Shown: positions 19,481-31,264, counted from the first letter of the stretch. The stretch: DNA of 64,000 nucleotides from Locusta migratoria (GCA_026315105.1 CM048755.1:210230333-210294332), one strand, 5' to 3'. Translations and numbers: made by a program. Notes: generated by a model not told the origin, from the sequence alone.

Positions 19481-19517
19481 CCTCTATGGACAGTCTAAAT
19501 AATTTTGTTCTTGATGA

Positions 19518-19602
<85 letters not shown>

Positions 19603-20644
19603 CATCAGTATTCAGAAGACCTTGAAACCAAGATAATGCAACAATGCAACACTTTTTTGAAGAGTGTATTAATATGAAAAACTTTTCAAATTTTTACAGC
19701 ACTTCGTAGATAAGAATTTGGAGTAAGTAAGAAGGTGGTTACATTAATAACAGGTAAAAGCACATTTAATTTTGTATTTATTACTTTTTTCATTCAACAT
19801 ATATCTACGTGGTGTCAGACACTGACATTTGTGTGTGCTTTTAATATTATATAAAGATACACAGTAGTCATCCGTCCTATTAATTGTAATTTCTATACGT
19901 TTTCACAATAAACTGCAGATACTAACCAATCTGCTTTACCGAATAAATTGGCTTGTTCAGAAAATAGACAACTGGCAGTATAAATAAGTCTGTCATAAAA
20001 CAATTAGACTTCAAACAAATGTCAACAGAGCAGAGTGAGATTAAATTGCTTCGTTAATTCACTGTGTTGCTTCCATTAGTTTCTAGCACCAGTGTTTCTA
20101 ACAAGAAACTCTAAAGTTGCACAATTAAAATTTTCCGTAAGTACAATTTCGAGAGTTTCTTTACTGCGCTGTTTCATCTAGTTCTTTCACGGTTTGCACC
20201 TTCTTTCACATCACTGAAGCTTCGTCTGCAATATTCTCACGTTTTCCCTAAGGGCCACTATCCTATGAGATACTCTGGTCTTACCCTTGAATCACATGAC
20301 TGACATCGGGTTAACACAACGTATTTTTCTGGATCTCATTCATTTCATGAAACCATAGTAAAACTGCGCGTTATCAATATTTAACTCTTTTCAGAACTAC
20401 ATAGATATACATGAACAGCTATGTATTTCATTGTTACTCGTGAAGTATACTGTTTCATCTCAGCAAATTTGATGCATTCCGAATAATACGCATTCTCTGA
20501 TTTTCAGTTGACATTTTCAGGCCAACTGAATACACTCCGTAGAGCGTTTTCTTTCTGCTGCTGTAGACCTAGATCGGCCCTTCGCGTACACGTAGTTGCC
20601 TATCGAAAGATCATTGCTGTAAATGACAGCATATTTCGTTAGAG
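19481..20644. other. Unassigned AT-rich sequence
   Basis: Apart from the TA microsatellite at 19520-19599 I recognise nothing: no ORF with motifs, no terminal repeats. Confidence 0.4.
19520..19599. repeat. (TA)n microsatellite
   Basis: About 80 bp of uninterrupted AT dinucleotide repeats. Confidence 0.97.
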
Positions 20645-20655
20645 TCATTACCACC

Positions 20656-20855
20656 GGCCGGCCGCGGTGGCCGAGGGGATTGAGGCGCTCCAGTCACGAT
20701 CCTCACGGCCACTACGGTCGGGGGTTCGAATCCCCCCCTCGGGCATGGATATTTGTGCCGTCCTTAGTTGTAAGTAGTTTATAAGTAGTTTGTAAGTTTA
20801 GGGACTGATGACTCCGTAGTTAAGTCCCATAGAATCTACAAACATTTGAACATTT
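20656..20855 (+). mobile_element. SINE-1 at the edge of a foldback
   Basis: An 11-bp duplication TCATTACCACC lies at 20645-20655 and 20856-20866. The second copy of the duplication overlaps the outer end of the palindrome that follows. Confidence 0.95.
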
Positions 20856-20860
20856 TCATT

Positions 20861-21050
20861 ACCACCCAGAGAGAAGGCCGCGACGCTCTCGTGTGACGTC
20901 AGGCAGAATAAGTTGCGCGCGCATAGCTGACAGGGTAGCCGCTGGGGCACGGCCCACCTTGCCGAAGCAGCGAGCCAGTCAGCTATGCGCGCTCAACCTA
21001 CTCTGCCTGACGTCACACTAGAGCGCCACGGCCTTCTCTCTAGGTGGTGG
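20861..21050. repeat. Foldback repeat with CRE-like sites
   Basis: Arms of about 70 bp (20861-20935 and about 20976-21050) share AGAGAGAAGGCCG, GTGTGACGTCAGGCAGA and GCGCGCATAGCTGAC in inverted orientation, with a short GC-rich loop (GGTAGCCGCTGGGGCACGG). Each arm contains the palindrome TGACGTCA. Confidence 0.88.
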
Positions 21051-22254
21051 TGATAGTGTCCCTTCGTATTTCATGCTTCCATTTCTTTACACGTTCTAAG
21101 TACAACTGAGAAAAGCGGAAAAGGTTTTCGACATCTTTGTAGCAGTATTAACTTTACTTAAACATCATTTTCCTTTCATTATATTAATGTACAAGTAAAT
21201 TTCTATTGATAAATCTTTTTCTTGTTTCCATACGCCTTGCCGCTTTACTGTACGAAAGGTGTCCTCAGTAGCCTGAGCGGTACATCCATTTCTTTCAAAG
21301 ACATTTTCTTTAGATTGTTCATATTTGGCGAGAAGATTAGAAACTGCTCTGGCACATTCGAATTAAATATGGTATATTGGTATATAATTCTATACTTGCA
21401 ACTTAGATATTTGCGTTCATGTGCACTATTGTACTTCCTCCTGTTGTTCATTTCTTCCATAGGAGAAATGTACAACAGCAAGAAATCAGGAAATGCTTAC
21501 CGGTAATGCATATAATGACCAATATCTACAAAAATTGTAAGTACAGATTTTATACCATTACACTGTAGTTAAATAGAATGTGCCAGAACTGCTTCAAGCC
21601 TTCTGACTAAGAAATCTAAAATGTACAAACAATTGTTTATAAATAAATCTATGTATACCTCAGGCCAATGAGGATTCCTTGCACACAATAAAGGCAAATC
21701 GCATATAACAATAAAAGTATTAATTTATTTCAGTTGCAATAGACAGACGACAGCAAAAATTATAAATTTAGTATCACGCAGCTGAGGAAGACAGGAAAAA
21801 ATAATTAAAGATGGTACAAGTAACTTCCATGTGAGAATTGAGGCCACTTCCTGTCGTCCATCGATTACCGCAGACTTTTACAACAACATACGCCAATTTT
21901 TCCTAAAAATAAAGACAGAATCCGTCAGAATAACTCGAAAACTGAATAGCTATGATGCCCCTTTACAGTATTTCGGCTGCACTAAAGATCGTCACAGTTT
22001 TCTAAGCAAAGACGCCATTGAGTGGTGTCTCAAGTTTATTATTGAGCTCACGGACTGGAGAGCCAACCAGAGCCCTGCCATCTGCAGTGTGTTGAAGGCG
22101 AGGAAAGATCCAGCGGGAGGTGGACATGCCTATTTCATTTCTTGTTCCCGAACACTTTATTTTAGGTGAAAAATAATACGGATGCGTGAGAGCACAAACT
22201 CATATACTTATACGTTCAATATTATTTTTAATATATTCTGATGTTTTTACCTTT
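21051..22254. other. Unassigned sequence
   Basis: A 112-codon ORF at 21831-22169 and overlapping ORFs at 21.2-21.5 kb have no recognisable motif. No repeats are identified. Confidence 0.4.
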
Positions 22255-22995
22255 TATAGTTTTGGAGAAAATTTTTAACAATGTAGACTGGAAAACACTC
22301 TTTCAAATTCTAAAAGTAGCAGAGGTAAAACATAGGGATCGAAAAGTTGGATGCAACTCGTACAAAATCATAAGATGCTGAATAGGTTGCTTAGCTAATG
22401 AGACAATAAAAGTAGTAGGTTAGTTTCTTATTTGGGTATCAAAATAACTTCTGATGACTGAAGTGAAGACGATATAAAATGAAGAATGACTATGTGAAGA
22501 AAAACATTTCTGAAAAAGCGAAATTTTGTGACATGAAATATTAATTTAAACGTTACGAAGTTCTTCCTGAAAACATTTCCATGGAGTTTAGCATGATACT
22601 TGAGTGAAACGGCTACGATGAGGTCAGATAAAAAGATGATAGAAGCTTTTGAAATGTGTTGCTACAGACGACTGCTGAAGATTAGATGAGTAGAATACAT
22701 AACTAATGATGAGGTGATGAACACAATTGAGGAGAAAAGAAATTTCTAGCATACTTTGACTACGAGAAGGGATCGATTAGTGGGACACATTCTGAGACAT
22801 CAAGGGTTCGTCGGTTTAGCTTTAAATGGAAGTGTGTGGGGTAAAAATCCCAGAGGGAGAGCGAGAGACAAACAATGTAAACAGATTCAAATGTATGTAG
22901 ATAGCTGTTCTTATTCAGAGATGAAGAGGCTTGCACAGAACAGGGTAGCGTGGGGAGTTGCATCAAACCAGTCTTTGGACCGAAGAACACAGTAA
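22255..22995 (+). mobile_element. LINE-D RT C-terminal half
   Basis: Broken frames give NVDWKTLFQILKVAEV near 22280 and, from 22756, RRDRLVGHILRHQGFVGLAL, GSVWGKNPRGRARDKQ, YSEMKRLAQNRVAWGV and a 3' end TTTGGACCGAAGAACACAG. The region between is riddled with stops. The H(I/N)L(R/K)H.G and G(K/R)NxRGR blocks are typical of endonuclease-RT LINE C-termini. Confidence 0.8.
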
Positions 22996-23972
22996 CACAA
23001 AAACCTGTATTCTGCCGCTATGTACACGGCCAAAATCAAAATAAATAAACGTAAACCACTGAAGAAATATAAAATAAATTAACGACTTTCGATTTATAAT
23101 TTAATTACGCAAACACGTTGAACAATCGCTCATCTTCAGCAAATAAACTTCAATTTAACACTTCCTGCATTAACATCAAAATAAAATGACGCACAACAGC
23201 CATATCTTATATATTAAAAACTTAAGTCAGTCGGACAGACAAAACTACCCCACCGATTTCCTTCATTTTTGTTTTAAACGAAAGGTATTCATTCGCAGAT
23301 TTGTCATCAAGTATCAGAATTAACTTAAGTCTCTCTATCCTTTATTTTTATTCAAACGCGGTATTCGTCTGTCCTTGGACTGTATATTTTAATCGGTTTG
23401 TTGTACAATATCTTCGACACTAATTAAGGTGCGCAGTTCTTTTTGATCTAACAACACTCATCGGATCAAGCTATTTCGTTTGTGCTTTTAAACACTTGCA
23501 TTGATTGATTCTGAAGAAAGCTATGCGTGAACATTGAAGTTTACTTCCAACTTTCCACAGCTTCTTTGTCAGTCCACTAACGGTGCGAAGTATTCGCACG
23601 GGTCCTCTAGTTAATAATTAAATAACAAGTTCATTTCATCCATTTGCACTGCATTTCTCAATTTTAAAAGCAAATTATATTTCACATCATTTGCAGGTCA
23701 GAAAACGCACAATGAAAAGTCCGTATCACCAATGTCAAAACAGTAATTCACAAACCTCTTATTCACTACACCGTGCAGCACTTACGGCGGTAGAGGAAGA
23801 AAAATAATCTTAATTGGAAAAGTATCTTCATTTAGAGATGTTGAACTTGCAGCTCAGATGGAGTTGTGTGAAAGTTGGTAAAACATTTTCCTCTTCCTCT
23901 CTACATATCTCCCCTCCCTTACCCTCACTCGTGTTGGTACGAGTTTGTACATAAGTGTGCCTATTTGTACTA
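22996..23972. other. Unassigned AT-rich sequence
   Basis: No ORF, tRNA-like box or terminal repeat is recognised. Confidence 0.4.
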
Positions 23973-23984
23973 CGGAGCACAATG

Positions 23985-24176
23985 TTCAAATGTTTGTTAA
24001 GCTTATGGACTTAACTGCGGGGTCATTAGTCTCTAAACTTACAAACTACTTATAAACTAGCTTATACAAAAGACAGCACAAACATCCATGCCCGAGGGAG
24101 GATTCAAACCCTCGACTGATAACGGCCTCGTGCATCGGAGCATAGCGCCCCAATGTGCTTGGCCACTCCGCCGCGG
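23985..24176 (-). mobile_element. SINE-2 (alternative head)
   Basis: A 12-bp duplication CGGAGCACAATG lies at 23973-23984 and 24177-24188. The head, read on minus, starts GCCGCGGCGGAGTGGCCAAG and contains GGGTTTGAATCC. It has a close relative at 53.99 kb. Confidence 0.93.
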
Positions 24177-24229
24177 CGGAGCACAATGTATGAGGGCCAA
24201 CTTGTATTCTGGTGCGTCAGGGTAGAACA

Positions 24230-24475
24230 CTTAAGTCTCTGATAAATTATTAACCTAGTGTATTCTTCTTATAGATGTCCCCACACAGACTCATCACACA
24301 GCTCGCAGATCTGTAGTTTTTGAAGTGAGGCTGGTGGCTCAGTATCATTAGCTTCCACTAATTACGAACATGATTTCTGGGATGGCTGTAAGTTTACATT
24401 TCGTTCACAGGTTTGTTGGGCGTAAAAAGCCTCAAAACGACACTGTTAATTTTACCATAAAACATCTTCATAAAC
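24230..24475. repeat. R3 repeat, SINE-free copy
   Basis: Parallel to 18066-18480 but without the SINE-1: GAAGTGAGGCTGGTGGCTCAG here against the SINE-interrupted GAGGCTAAAATAATTAATTG there. Confidence 0.8.
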
Positions 24476-24890
24476 AATATAACATTCAGAATAATATATA
24501 CTGATAAAATGTTTTCTTCACTGAAGATGCGCGTGTGTTAGCCACATACATGTTTACTCTCCGAGTCCTATGCTAGACTGACTGACACAGTCCAAGACTG
24601 CCTTCTGCTTGCACCACAATTTGGCGCCAACCACACCTTGTACACTTTACGTTGTATTTTGTTTCCAATTGTAAGCATTACACACAGAATGAAATAAATT
24701 ACGTTATATCTTAGCATATACATATTAATTATCTCGCTGAAAATTATTAACTGCATTTCAATGTATTAAATAATAATAAATGAATCTGAAGACAGTGGCG
24801 CCCAAGAAGAGGTGTTAACAGCCAATCAGAATGAGCCACATACATGTTGGCGCAATCTCCCACGGTATAACCATTTCTCTTCATCTGTTA
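24476..24890. other. Unassigned sequence
   Basis: Short ORFs only, no motif. Confidence 0.4.
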
Positions 24891-24891
24891 A

Positions 24892-25006
24892 GCCGCGGTG
24901 GAGAGACCGATCATTTTAAAGCGCCTTGCTGCGGAGCGCTGGGTTGCTCCCCTTCTGAGGTTCAAGTCCTCCCTCGGGTATGGGTAAGTCCTCCCTCGGG
25001 TATGTA

Positions 25007-25064
<58 letters not shown>

Positions 25065-25154
25065 GTCTTTAGGTTAGTTTTAGGCAAAGTAGTTTATCAG
25101 CTTATGAACTGATAACCGCAATAGTTAGGTCCCACAGATCTACAAACATTTCAA
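24892..25154 (+). mobile_element. SINE-2 with TG tract
   Basis: The head GCCGCGGTGGAGAGACCG carries B box GGTTCAAGTCC, and TAAGTCCTCCCTCGGGTATG is partly duplicated. A (TG)n tract at 25010-25062 follows, then a body with AACTGATAACC. The flanks CATCTGTTAA and CATCTGTAAT may be a decayed duplication. Confidence 0.85.
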
Positions 25155-25190
25155 CCATCTGTAATATTTCTCACCCATGCCACCTCTTAA

Positions 25191-25714
25191 CCCTTTCAGT
25201 CCAACATTATGAAATCTGCTTTGGAAAAATTATAATTCAGTGTTTTCTGTATTAATACAGTGCAGTAAACATCAAAATACGTGTTTTAAAATTTTTGGCG
25301 GAATTATTGATTTTTTTATATGATCTATTTCATGCACAACACAGACGTTTGTATCGAGGTACTTTATTACTTGGACGTTATTTTGTTGATAGTTAACACT
25401 GCCAGATCAATAATGCTATCATAATTTTCGCCACAGCACCAAAGACAAGACAATTCACTGCTGTAATAAAATAAAAGGAACCACATTCACGCTCACACTC
25501 TCAGCCACGTACAGACGGCAACGCAACACAACCTCCCAGATGGGCAGATCAATGTCTCAAAAGATGCTACACGCCGTACCAAGCGGCAAAATGTCGTAGT
25601 AGAAGCATGTTGTTCATCAACAAAAATGCAACTTTAATTACTGATACACAAAATACGGTATAAATCAGCTATTAATACGTTGTTGTCCAGGAACAACACT
25701 GGGAATGAAAGTGT
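25191..25714. mobile_element. piggyBac-like non-autonomous element
   Basis: The left end TTAA/CCCTTTCAGTCC (25187-25202) and right end GGGAATGAAAGTG/TTAA (25702-25718) form an imperfect inverted pair next to TTAA. The 524-bp interior has no transposase ORF. TTAA duplication with CMC-type ends is the hallmark of piggyBac elements; the family assignment is inferred from the ends alone. Confidence 0.6.
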
Positions 25715-25718
25715 TAAG

Positions 25719-26210
25719 TCACCCTCTTGCTTCTCTGTACAAATCCAGGTAGACATTAGATATACTACTAGCATAATGGCTAAAAGCAAGTAATACCAGA
25801 CGCTCCACGCTCAAGTGTTAGGTAGATGTAGTGGAGCTAAGTGAGTTACAAGAGATCAGTGCGTATCTGCATATCTAGAAACTTTACTATTACAATTATA
25901 ACCAAAACTGTCGTGCGAGATTGATTGCTGGGGCTGTTACCTTACGAGTGTGTGCTTTTTCCTTAATGTATGACGTCAAGTGGTGACATTTCCTTTCAAC
26001 AGAGTCGGAAGCGCAGTAGCTAGGAGCACATCGAATTTGTACTACCTGTGTTCAAATGGAATCATATATCCTTTTCCTCTCTTTCATTGTTGTGGAAGTT
26101 CGTCTGACATCATGAAACATAATGGAATTATCGATACAAGAAATCAACATGTCATACCATATTACTATCGATTTTACCACTTTATCTTATAATATAGGGT
26201 GTATCTGAAA
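25719..26210. other. Unassigned sequence
   Basis: A 70-codon ORF at 25980-26192 has no motif. Confidence 0.4.
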
Positions 26211-26276
26211 TGAATTTAGTAAATGAGAGGGCTCAAAGAGGGAAGTGAGTGAATGATAAGAAGTCCATGTCCGGAA

Positions 26277-26615
26277 ATGTCACCAAGAGACTCTACTCGC
26301 ACTTCTTCATCTTTGCCAGTGCGAAAAAATCTCTTCCACGATAACCTCTTTTCTTTTCGGAGAAGATAGTATTGACCAAAACAAGAGAAAATCCAATAAA
26401 CCTTAACTCTAAAATGCATACCTTAAGAGCTGAGTACTTTATCATTAGAAGAGACAGTATGAAAGGTGAAGAATTTGTCACAGCTCTCAAGGTATTCATT
26501 TTAGAGTCCATATTTACGACTTCTTTCTTGGTTTGGTCCATACTATCTCCTCCCAAAAGGCAGAAAGCAAAGAGCTTGCAGTTGAAGAGATTTGTTTCGA
26601 AGTGTCAAAGATAAA
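26277..26615. repeat. Foldback repeat with mirror ORFs
   Basis: The arms are imperfect reverse complements: CTCTAAAATGCATACCTTAAGAGCTG on the left matches CAGCTCTCAAGGTATTCATTTTAGAG on the right, and GATAGTATTGACCAAAAC matches TTTGGTCCATACTATC. Consequently both strands carry an ORF with nearly the same peptides (SKMHTLRA/SKMNTLRA, ALKVFILE/ALKVCILE). The ORFs are by-products of symmetry. Confidence 0.85.
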
Positions 26616-26689
26616 TAAGTGTTCATAGCGTCATTAGATGACGTTTCCGCATATGGCACCCTTATCAAAATATTATGTAGTCTTGTGAT

Positions 26690-26830
26690 TTTTTAATTGG
26701 GTTGATATTCCTTCAGAAAAACACTATGTTTATTTTTCTTGTCACCCAGACATGTTTCGCTGCAGTTGCAGCACCTTCAGTGGACTCGTATTAATTACTG
26801 TTATTCAATAGAAATGTTTTTATAGTATGT
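26690..26830 (-). other. Hammerhead-like motif, ACATGT type
   Basis: On the minus strand: GTCCA, CTGAAGG (26774-26780), a hairpin GCTGC-AACT-GCAGC, GAAA (26755-26758), then the palindrome ACATGT ending in C, then TGGGT. GTCCA can pair with TGGGT. This is the order helix I, CUGANGA-like, helix II, GAAA, helix III, UH, helix I of a type I hammerhead. It differs by one extra U before helix II and by G for the last A of CUGANGA. Confidence 0.5.
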
Positions 26831-27069
26831 ACATCACATTTACAAATTAGAAAACATGCAAGAACTGATATAGATCTACATGTATACCTTGATTTACATC
26901 CTGAAGAATGTGCAGACCAACCCAACTAAAAAAATCGCACTGACGTGTTTTACGGCCCACTTTATATTTGTAGTTTTATAAGTTTTTGCAAACATTTTGG
27001 ACCAAAATAATAATCTAAATAATAATAAATTAATAAATAAGAGTGTCTGAAACCCTTTTAGGGAAAAAA

Positions 27070-27500
27070 AATTAGGTAGTGGCGGGTTTCGAACCATCTT
27101 TCGCGTCACAGTCCAGCACCTTGCCCACTACGCTACGGCTATAAATCGAAACAGTAGTTCATTGATCTCGTACTATTGATGGCCGTTGTTAACTGATGTT
27201 AATATGGTATTTGTAGACATTAGATTATCATTTATCGTACGAAGAACGAGGTGTTTTTCTGAATTCCTCAGTTGCTTTGAAATGACAACATGTAAGTTAC
27301 AATAAGAAAATCATCAAATACGCGAGGAATGTCACGTGACATCTCCGAACGCCTGGTTTTCGTTCATTCAATGGAGGGTGTCAAATCTTCGTTATTTTTG
27401 CAAATATGTCTCAAACGATAGGAGATATGAAAAAAAAAAAAACATAAGGGAACTAAGTTGTAGAGAATTTTCTCCTCTATCAATTAAGTTATTCAATTTT
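27070..27500 (+). repeat. R1 dispersed repeat
   Basis: A tRNA-like complement (GGTTTCGAACCATC ... CCCACTACGCTACGGC, 27082-27140) is followed by AATAAGAAAATCATCAAATA, AATGTCACGTGACATC (about 27329-27344), GAGATATGAAAAAAA and TTGTAGAGAATTTTCTCCTC. It is the inverse of 12.85-13.4 kb. Confidence 0.75.
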
Positions 27501-27775
27501 CGTGTCAGATGATTGGTTCGTTTGCAATTACAATTATATTAGAAACGGCTTTTTTTTACTACCGTATTTTTTGTCCCAAACAATTCAAAAGGAGAGGTTC
27601 TGGTCTCTGGAGGCCTACAATCATGTCTGTAAAATTTGGTGCTGATCGGTTGAACGGTTCGACTGAAAAACAGGGAACACGTTACGGACAGACAGACAGA
27701 CGGACAGACAAGACAGACATACATCCCAAAATCGCCGTTATTTTTGCAAATATCTTTGAAACGCTACGAGATATG

Positions 27776-27823
<48 letters not shown>

Positions 27824-27900
27824 ATAAGAGAGCAAAGTTGTAGAGAATGTTCTCCTCTACAAATTTGGTTATTCAATTTTCGTGTAAGATGAATAGTTAA
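27500..27900 (+). repeat. R1 partial second copy with GACA and poly-A tracts
   Basis: ATCGCCGTTATTTTTGCAAA, GAGATATG-poly-A and TTGTAGAGAATGTTCTCCTC repeat the end of the preceding R1 unit. Before it is a (GACA)n-like run (27687-27721), and the poly-A is 46 bp (27776-27821). Confidence 0.7.
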
Positions 27901-27904
27901 GCCC

Positions 27905-28060
27905 TTTTTTTTTCATTGGTGTCCCACTCGACGCACCAGACTCCCCACCACCGCCGCACCCAGAGACAGGAGCCTGAAGACGGCTGACCGTGGCCAACAG
28001 TACGCTCAGCTGTTCGCGAACCGCGGCCAATTCCTGCAGCCGCACACAGCAGGCACACAT
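27905..28060 (-). pseudogene. Possible LINE-A-type first-ORF fragment
   Basis: A 64-codon minus frame gives ACCVRLQELAAVREQLSVLL and a Gly/Ser-rich stretch. The Cys-x-x-leucine heptad pattern resembles the Cys-plus-coiled-coil start of LINE-A (CRICSRNKMIEEQERLICAL). Similarity is weak and could be chance. Confidence 0.3.
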
Positions 28061-28888
28061 CCTATCGATACAATTAACTGTAGAAAGTAGAAAACTAAGT
28101 AATCAACTTTTAACTAGCCTAGTAATTTAATAAAGGCGGCTGGCAGCTGACTGAACTGTGGTTAGTGGTAACTACACTGTCAAAGCAACGAAACTTAGTC
28201 CGTCAGTTTTGAAAATAAACAAGAAAATCTATGGAATACACTGTTATCAAACGCGCGGGAATGTAATCTTTCTTAAAGCAGAACACGAATTAAGGAAGTG
28301 ACAATATGAGACTTAAATCACGTATCTTGCAGCAGACGAAAATTATACACACGGTATTTATCAAAATACGTGAGAAATCTGTCAAGTAGGTGAGAAGAAG
28401 CCTCTTAAAAACAGAAGCACTAACGAAAATTAAGAAATTAACTGGCAACGAAATTTCACGCAACTGAATTATGATACTTAGCGCTCTGGGCGATGAGGCA
28501 GCGACAAAAGCTGGCACTGGAGTATTTAGCGACATGCTGTGTTACGCGGACCGTGCGATGATAGAAGCTGTTTTCGAAATGTCAATCAAGTTTTCTTTTC
28601 TATGTAGACATCAAAGAAACCATCTCATTGCAAAAATGACGGCGTTTATAGCGTGCGCAATATGCATTCAAAATTATTGCTTCCCCTGTTTCTTCGATGA
28701 ATATCACCTCGGTACATGTAACTGATCAATTGCAAAAGAATGGAAGTATCGATTTACATACAAGAAGTTCCCGTGTACGTGTTAATTACAATTTCTTTTT
28801 TAATGTTTGCAGTCCCGAATTTCATCCTTTGTCTATACTTTTTGTGCTCATATACATTAGTAAATTACCTATATGATGTTGTGGGTAA
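28061..28888. other. Unassigned sequence
   Basis: ORFs of 81-84 codons on both strands at 28.3-28.7 kb have no motif. Confidence 0.4.
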
Positions 28889-28889
28889 T

Positions 28890-28990
28890 GTAAGGAGCAC
28901 GAAAATATTTGCCGGCGGGTGGGGTCAAGCCCGCGAACCTTTCGATGCGATTCCGATCCCTTACCGCTGAGCCAAACACCGCTTCCTATA
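28890..28990 (-). repeat. tRNA-like sequence, SINE remnant
   Basis: The minus strand reads AAGCGGTGTTTGGCTCAGCG (A-box-like) and later GGTTCGCGGGCTTGACCCC (B-box-like) about 30 bp downstream. No body family is recognised. Its distance from a perfect tRNA fold makes a functional tRNA unlikely. Confidence 0.45.
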
Positions 28991-30425
28991 CATACCTCCA
29001 CAGGGATTTTTGGTAAGATGCGTATGGTGATAGATCCGTAACAAAATTCCTTTTATTTCCTTAACACTTGGACATCTGGAGTTCGCACTTCGGGCGCTTT
29101 CATGTCTCACCACGCCCTACATGCACAATAAATTTGGACTAATTCGGCGATGAGGAGTACGCGTCCTCTCATCGTAAGATTTGAACTATTTTGAGCTGAC
29201 GATTATTACGTGCTGATTGCGAAATGAACTAATGACTAAGCATCGTTGATTATTTCTTAGTTAGGGGTTTTGCTCCCATTCTTATAACGCAGTTGATGCA
29301 TCTGTTCTGCTAATTTTATAAGGTTAACTTTAATTTATTTCTTTTATTAGTATAGCATAATTTCCAATATATCACAACATGTATTTAAGTAAAAATTATT
29401 CAACTGAGTTAGCAGGCGTTGCCGACCTCATTTGCATACATTACAACTTCTTTCATTAATTAATCATTTATCTTTATATTTCATTATTTTTTCTCAAATG
29501 TTACCCTATGCGTAGAGTGTATGACTGTAGGATCACAGGTAAGGTACAAGTAACTACTTACAGCAAATGTAGTTGCTGTACTTGAAAGCAGACATGCACA
29601 TTTCGACCCTGAGGCGTCGTCCAGCTATATTCTTTAATAAAGCCGTACATAGCCCAGTACGCCTAAGTTGCATTTGGCCAGTACAGCATAGTTTGGTGAA
29701 CACATACAGATTATGTAAAGTCGTAAACAGGTTCACAAAAGGAAGCACGAAACTTTGTAACAGCTGCCAATTTAGCCGAAAATAAACGATACTATGTCCA
29801 ATCACGCGGGAAGAAGGAGCAAGAAGGAATATAAGTTCCTACCTAACAACACAAGAGGAGTACAGGAAACAGGTTTTTTTAAACCCATAGATCGGTACAT
29901 AGGAGGTTTCTACCGTTGTTTCAGTGACCCTTCAATCTCCCACTTGGCTCCTTTATGACAGGTCAAAGTTTTCGCTGATTCTACGAAGCGTCTCTGTAGT
30001 GCACAGCGACACGTGAACTATATCAATATTCAGTCCGTAGCCTTCGTATAATTAACCTTGTCGGTCGTACTGGACTTTGTACAGGTCTGGTGCACGCTAA
30101 ATTCCACTGATATGTATTTCCTACGTCCAGAGGAAGATATTCTACCTATTGTACGGTGGTGACAATTGCTAACTTTGAATGCTAGCGCGTGTTTCCACAG
30201 AAGCCGTCACCCCTGTAGCGCATAGCAACCACACAGGGGAGGAATGTGCCTTCAAAGGCTTCCCGCGGCGACCGACGTCACCAAAGTGATCCGGCGCGCT
30301 TCTGATCCTGACAGGAGCATCTGCGCTGTCGATATACCATCACATGCCTGTTGCCACCGTCATTATTCAGCAGACAATATGTCGAATGTGTTTTCGTGAA
30401 ATATACGAAGCAGGAGGTATTACAT
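28991..30425. other. Unassigned sequence
   Basis: No gene is supported. Overlapping ORFs at 29.55-29.8 kb on both strands lack motifs. Confidence 0.4.
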
Positions 30426-30429
30426 TAGT

Positions 30430-30750
30430 CTACGTTTTAGTAAGGTAGGTACACTTTTCAATAGTAGGCCACACTGTACTAGAAAACACCTCGCTTGCAG
30501 CGACTGGCACTAAAACTGAGACATCACTTCTACACTTACTAAATGAACATGTAACGAGACGCATTGCTCTACTTTGGATTTTACCTACTTCTTCTATTGG
30601 TCCTACAAGGTACGTATTGAACACTGAACAATATTCACCTACAGAACGAACGAGGTTTTGTAAGTTATTTCCTTAGTGTGTCGACAATACTTTATGAGGA
30701 TCCCTTCAATGAATCTCAGTCTAGTATCTAACTTTACTACGATTAATTTT
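30430..30750. repeat. R2 dispersed repeat
   Basis: Shares the order AACAATATTCA, CTACTTCCTT-like, GAGGATCCCTTCAATGAATC and TCTAACTTACT-like with 48.43-48.74 kb. It lies directly next to a LINE-B 3' end in both places, so it may be a downstream part of the same composite. Confidence 0.5.
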
Positions 30751-31053
30751 ACCTGATCGTTCTACATCTACATAGGATACTCTGCAAATTACATTTCAGT
30801 GGGTGGCAGAGGGTACATCGAACCAACTTTATACTATTTATCTCCCATTCCGTTCTCGAATAGCGCGCGGGAAGAAAGAACACCTGAATCTCCCCATTCG
30901 AGCTCTGATTTCTCGTATTTTATTCTGATTATCATTTCTACCTATGTAAGTGGAAGTCAACAATATATTTTCGCATTCGGAGGAGAACGTTGGTGACTGG
31001 AGTTTCGTAAGTAGCCCACACCGCAGCGATAAGCACCGTTGTTGTAATGATTC

Positions 31054-31252
31054 GCCGGCCGCGCTGGCCGAGGGGACTGAGGCGCTTCAGTCACGGTCTG
31101 CACGGCCACTACGGTCGGGAGTTCGAATCCCCCCTCGGGCATGGATATTTGTGCCGTCCTTAGTATAAGGTAGTTGATAAGTAGTTTGTAAGTTTAGGGA
31201 CTGATGACCCCGTAGTTAAGTCCCTTAAGCTTAACAAACATTTGAACATTTT
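31054..31252 (+). mobile_element. SINE-1 in LINE-B
   Basis: A 12-bp duplication TTGTAATGATTC lies at 31042-31053 and 31253-31264, inside the LINE-B coding region. Confidence 0.95.
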
Positions 31253-31264
31253 TTGTAATGATTC

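Noticed and set aside
19486..19677. ORF of alternating Tyr-Ile
   Set aside because: Product of the TA microsatellite.
27509..27892. 127-codon ORF with poly-Lys
   Set aside because: Runs through poly-A and a GACA repeat inside R1.
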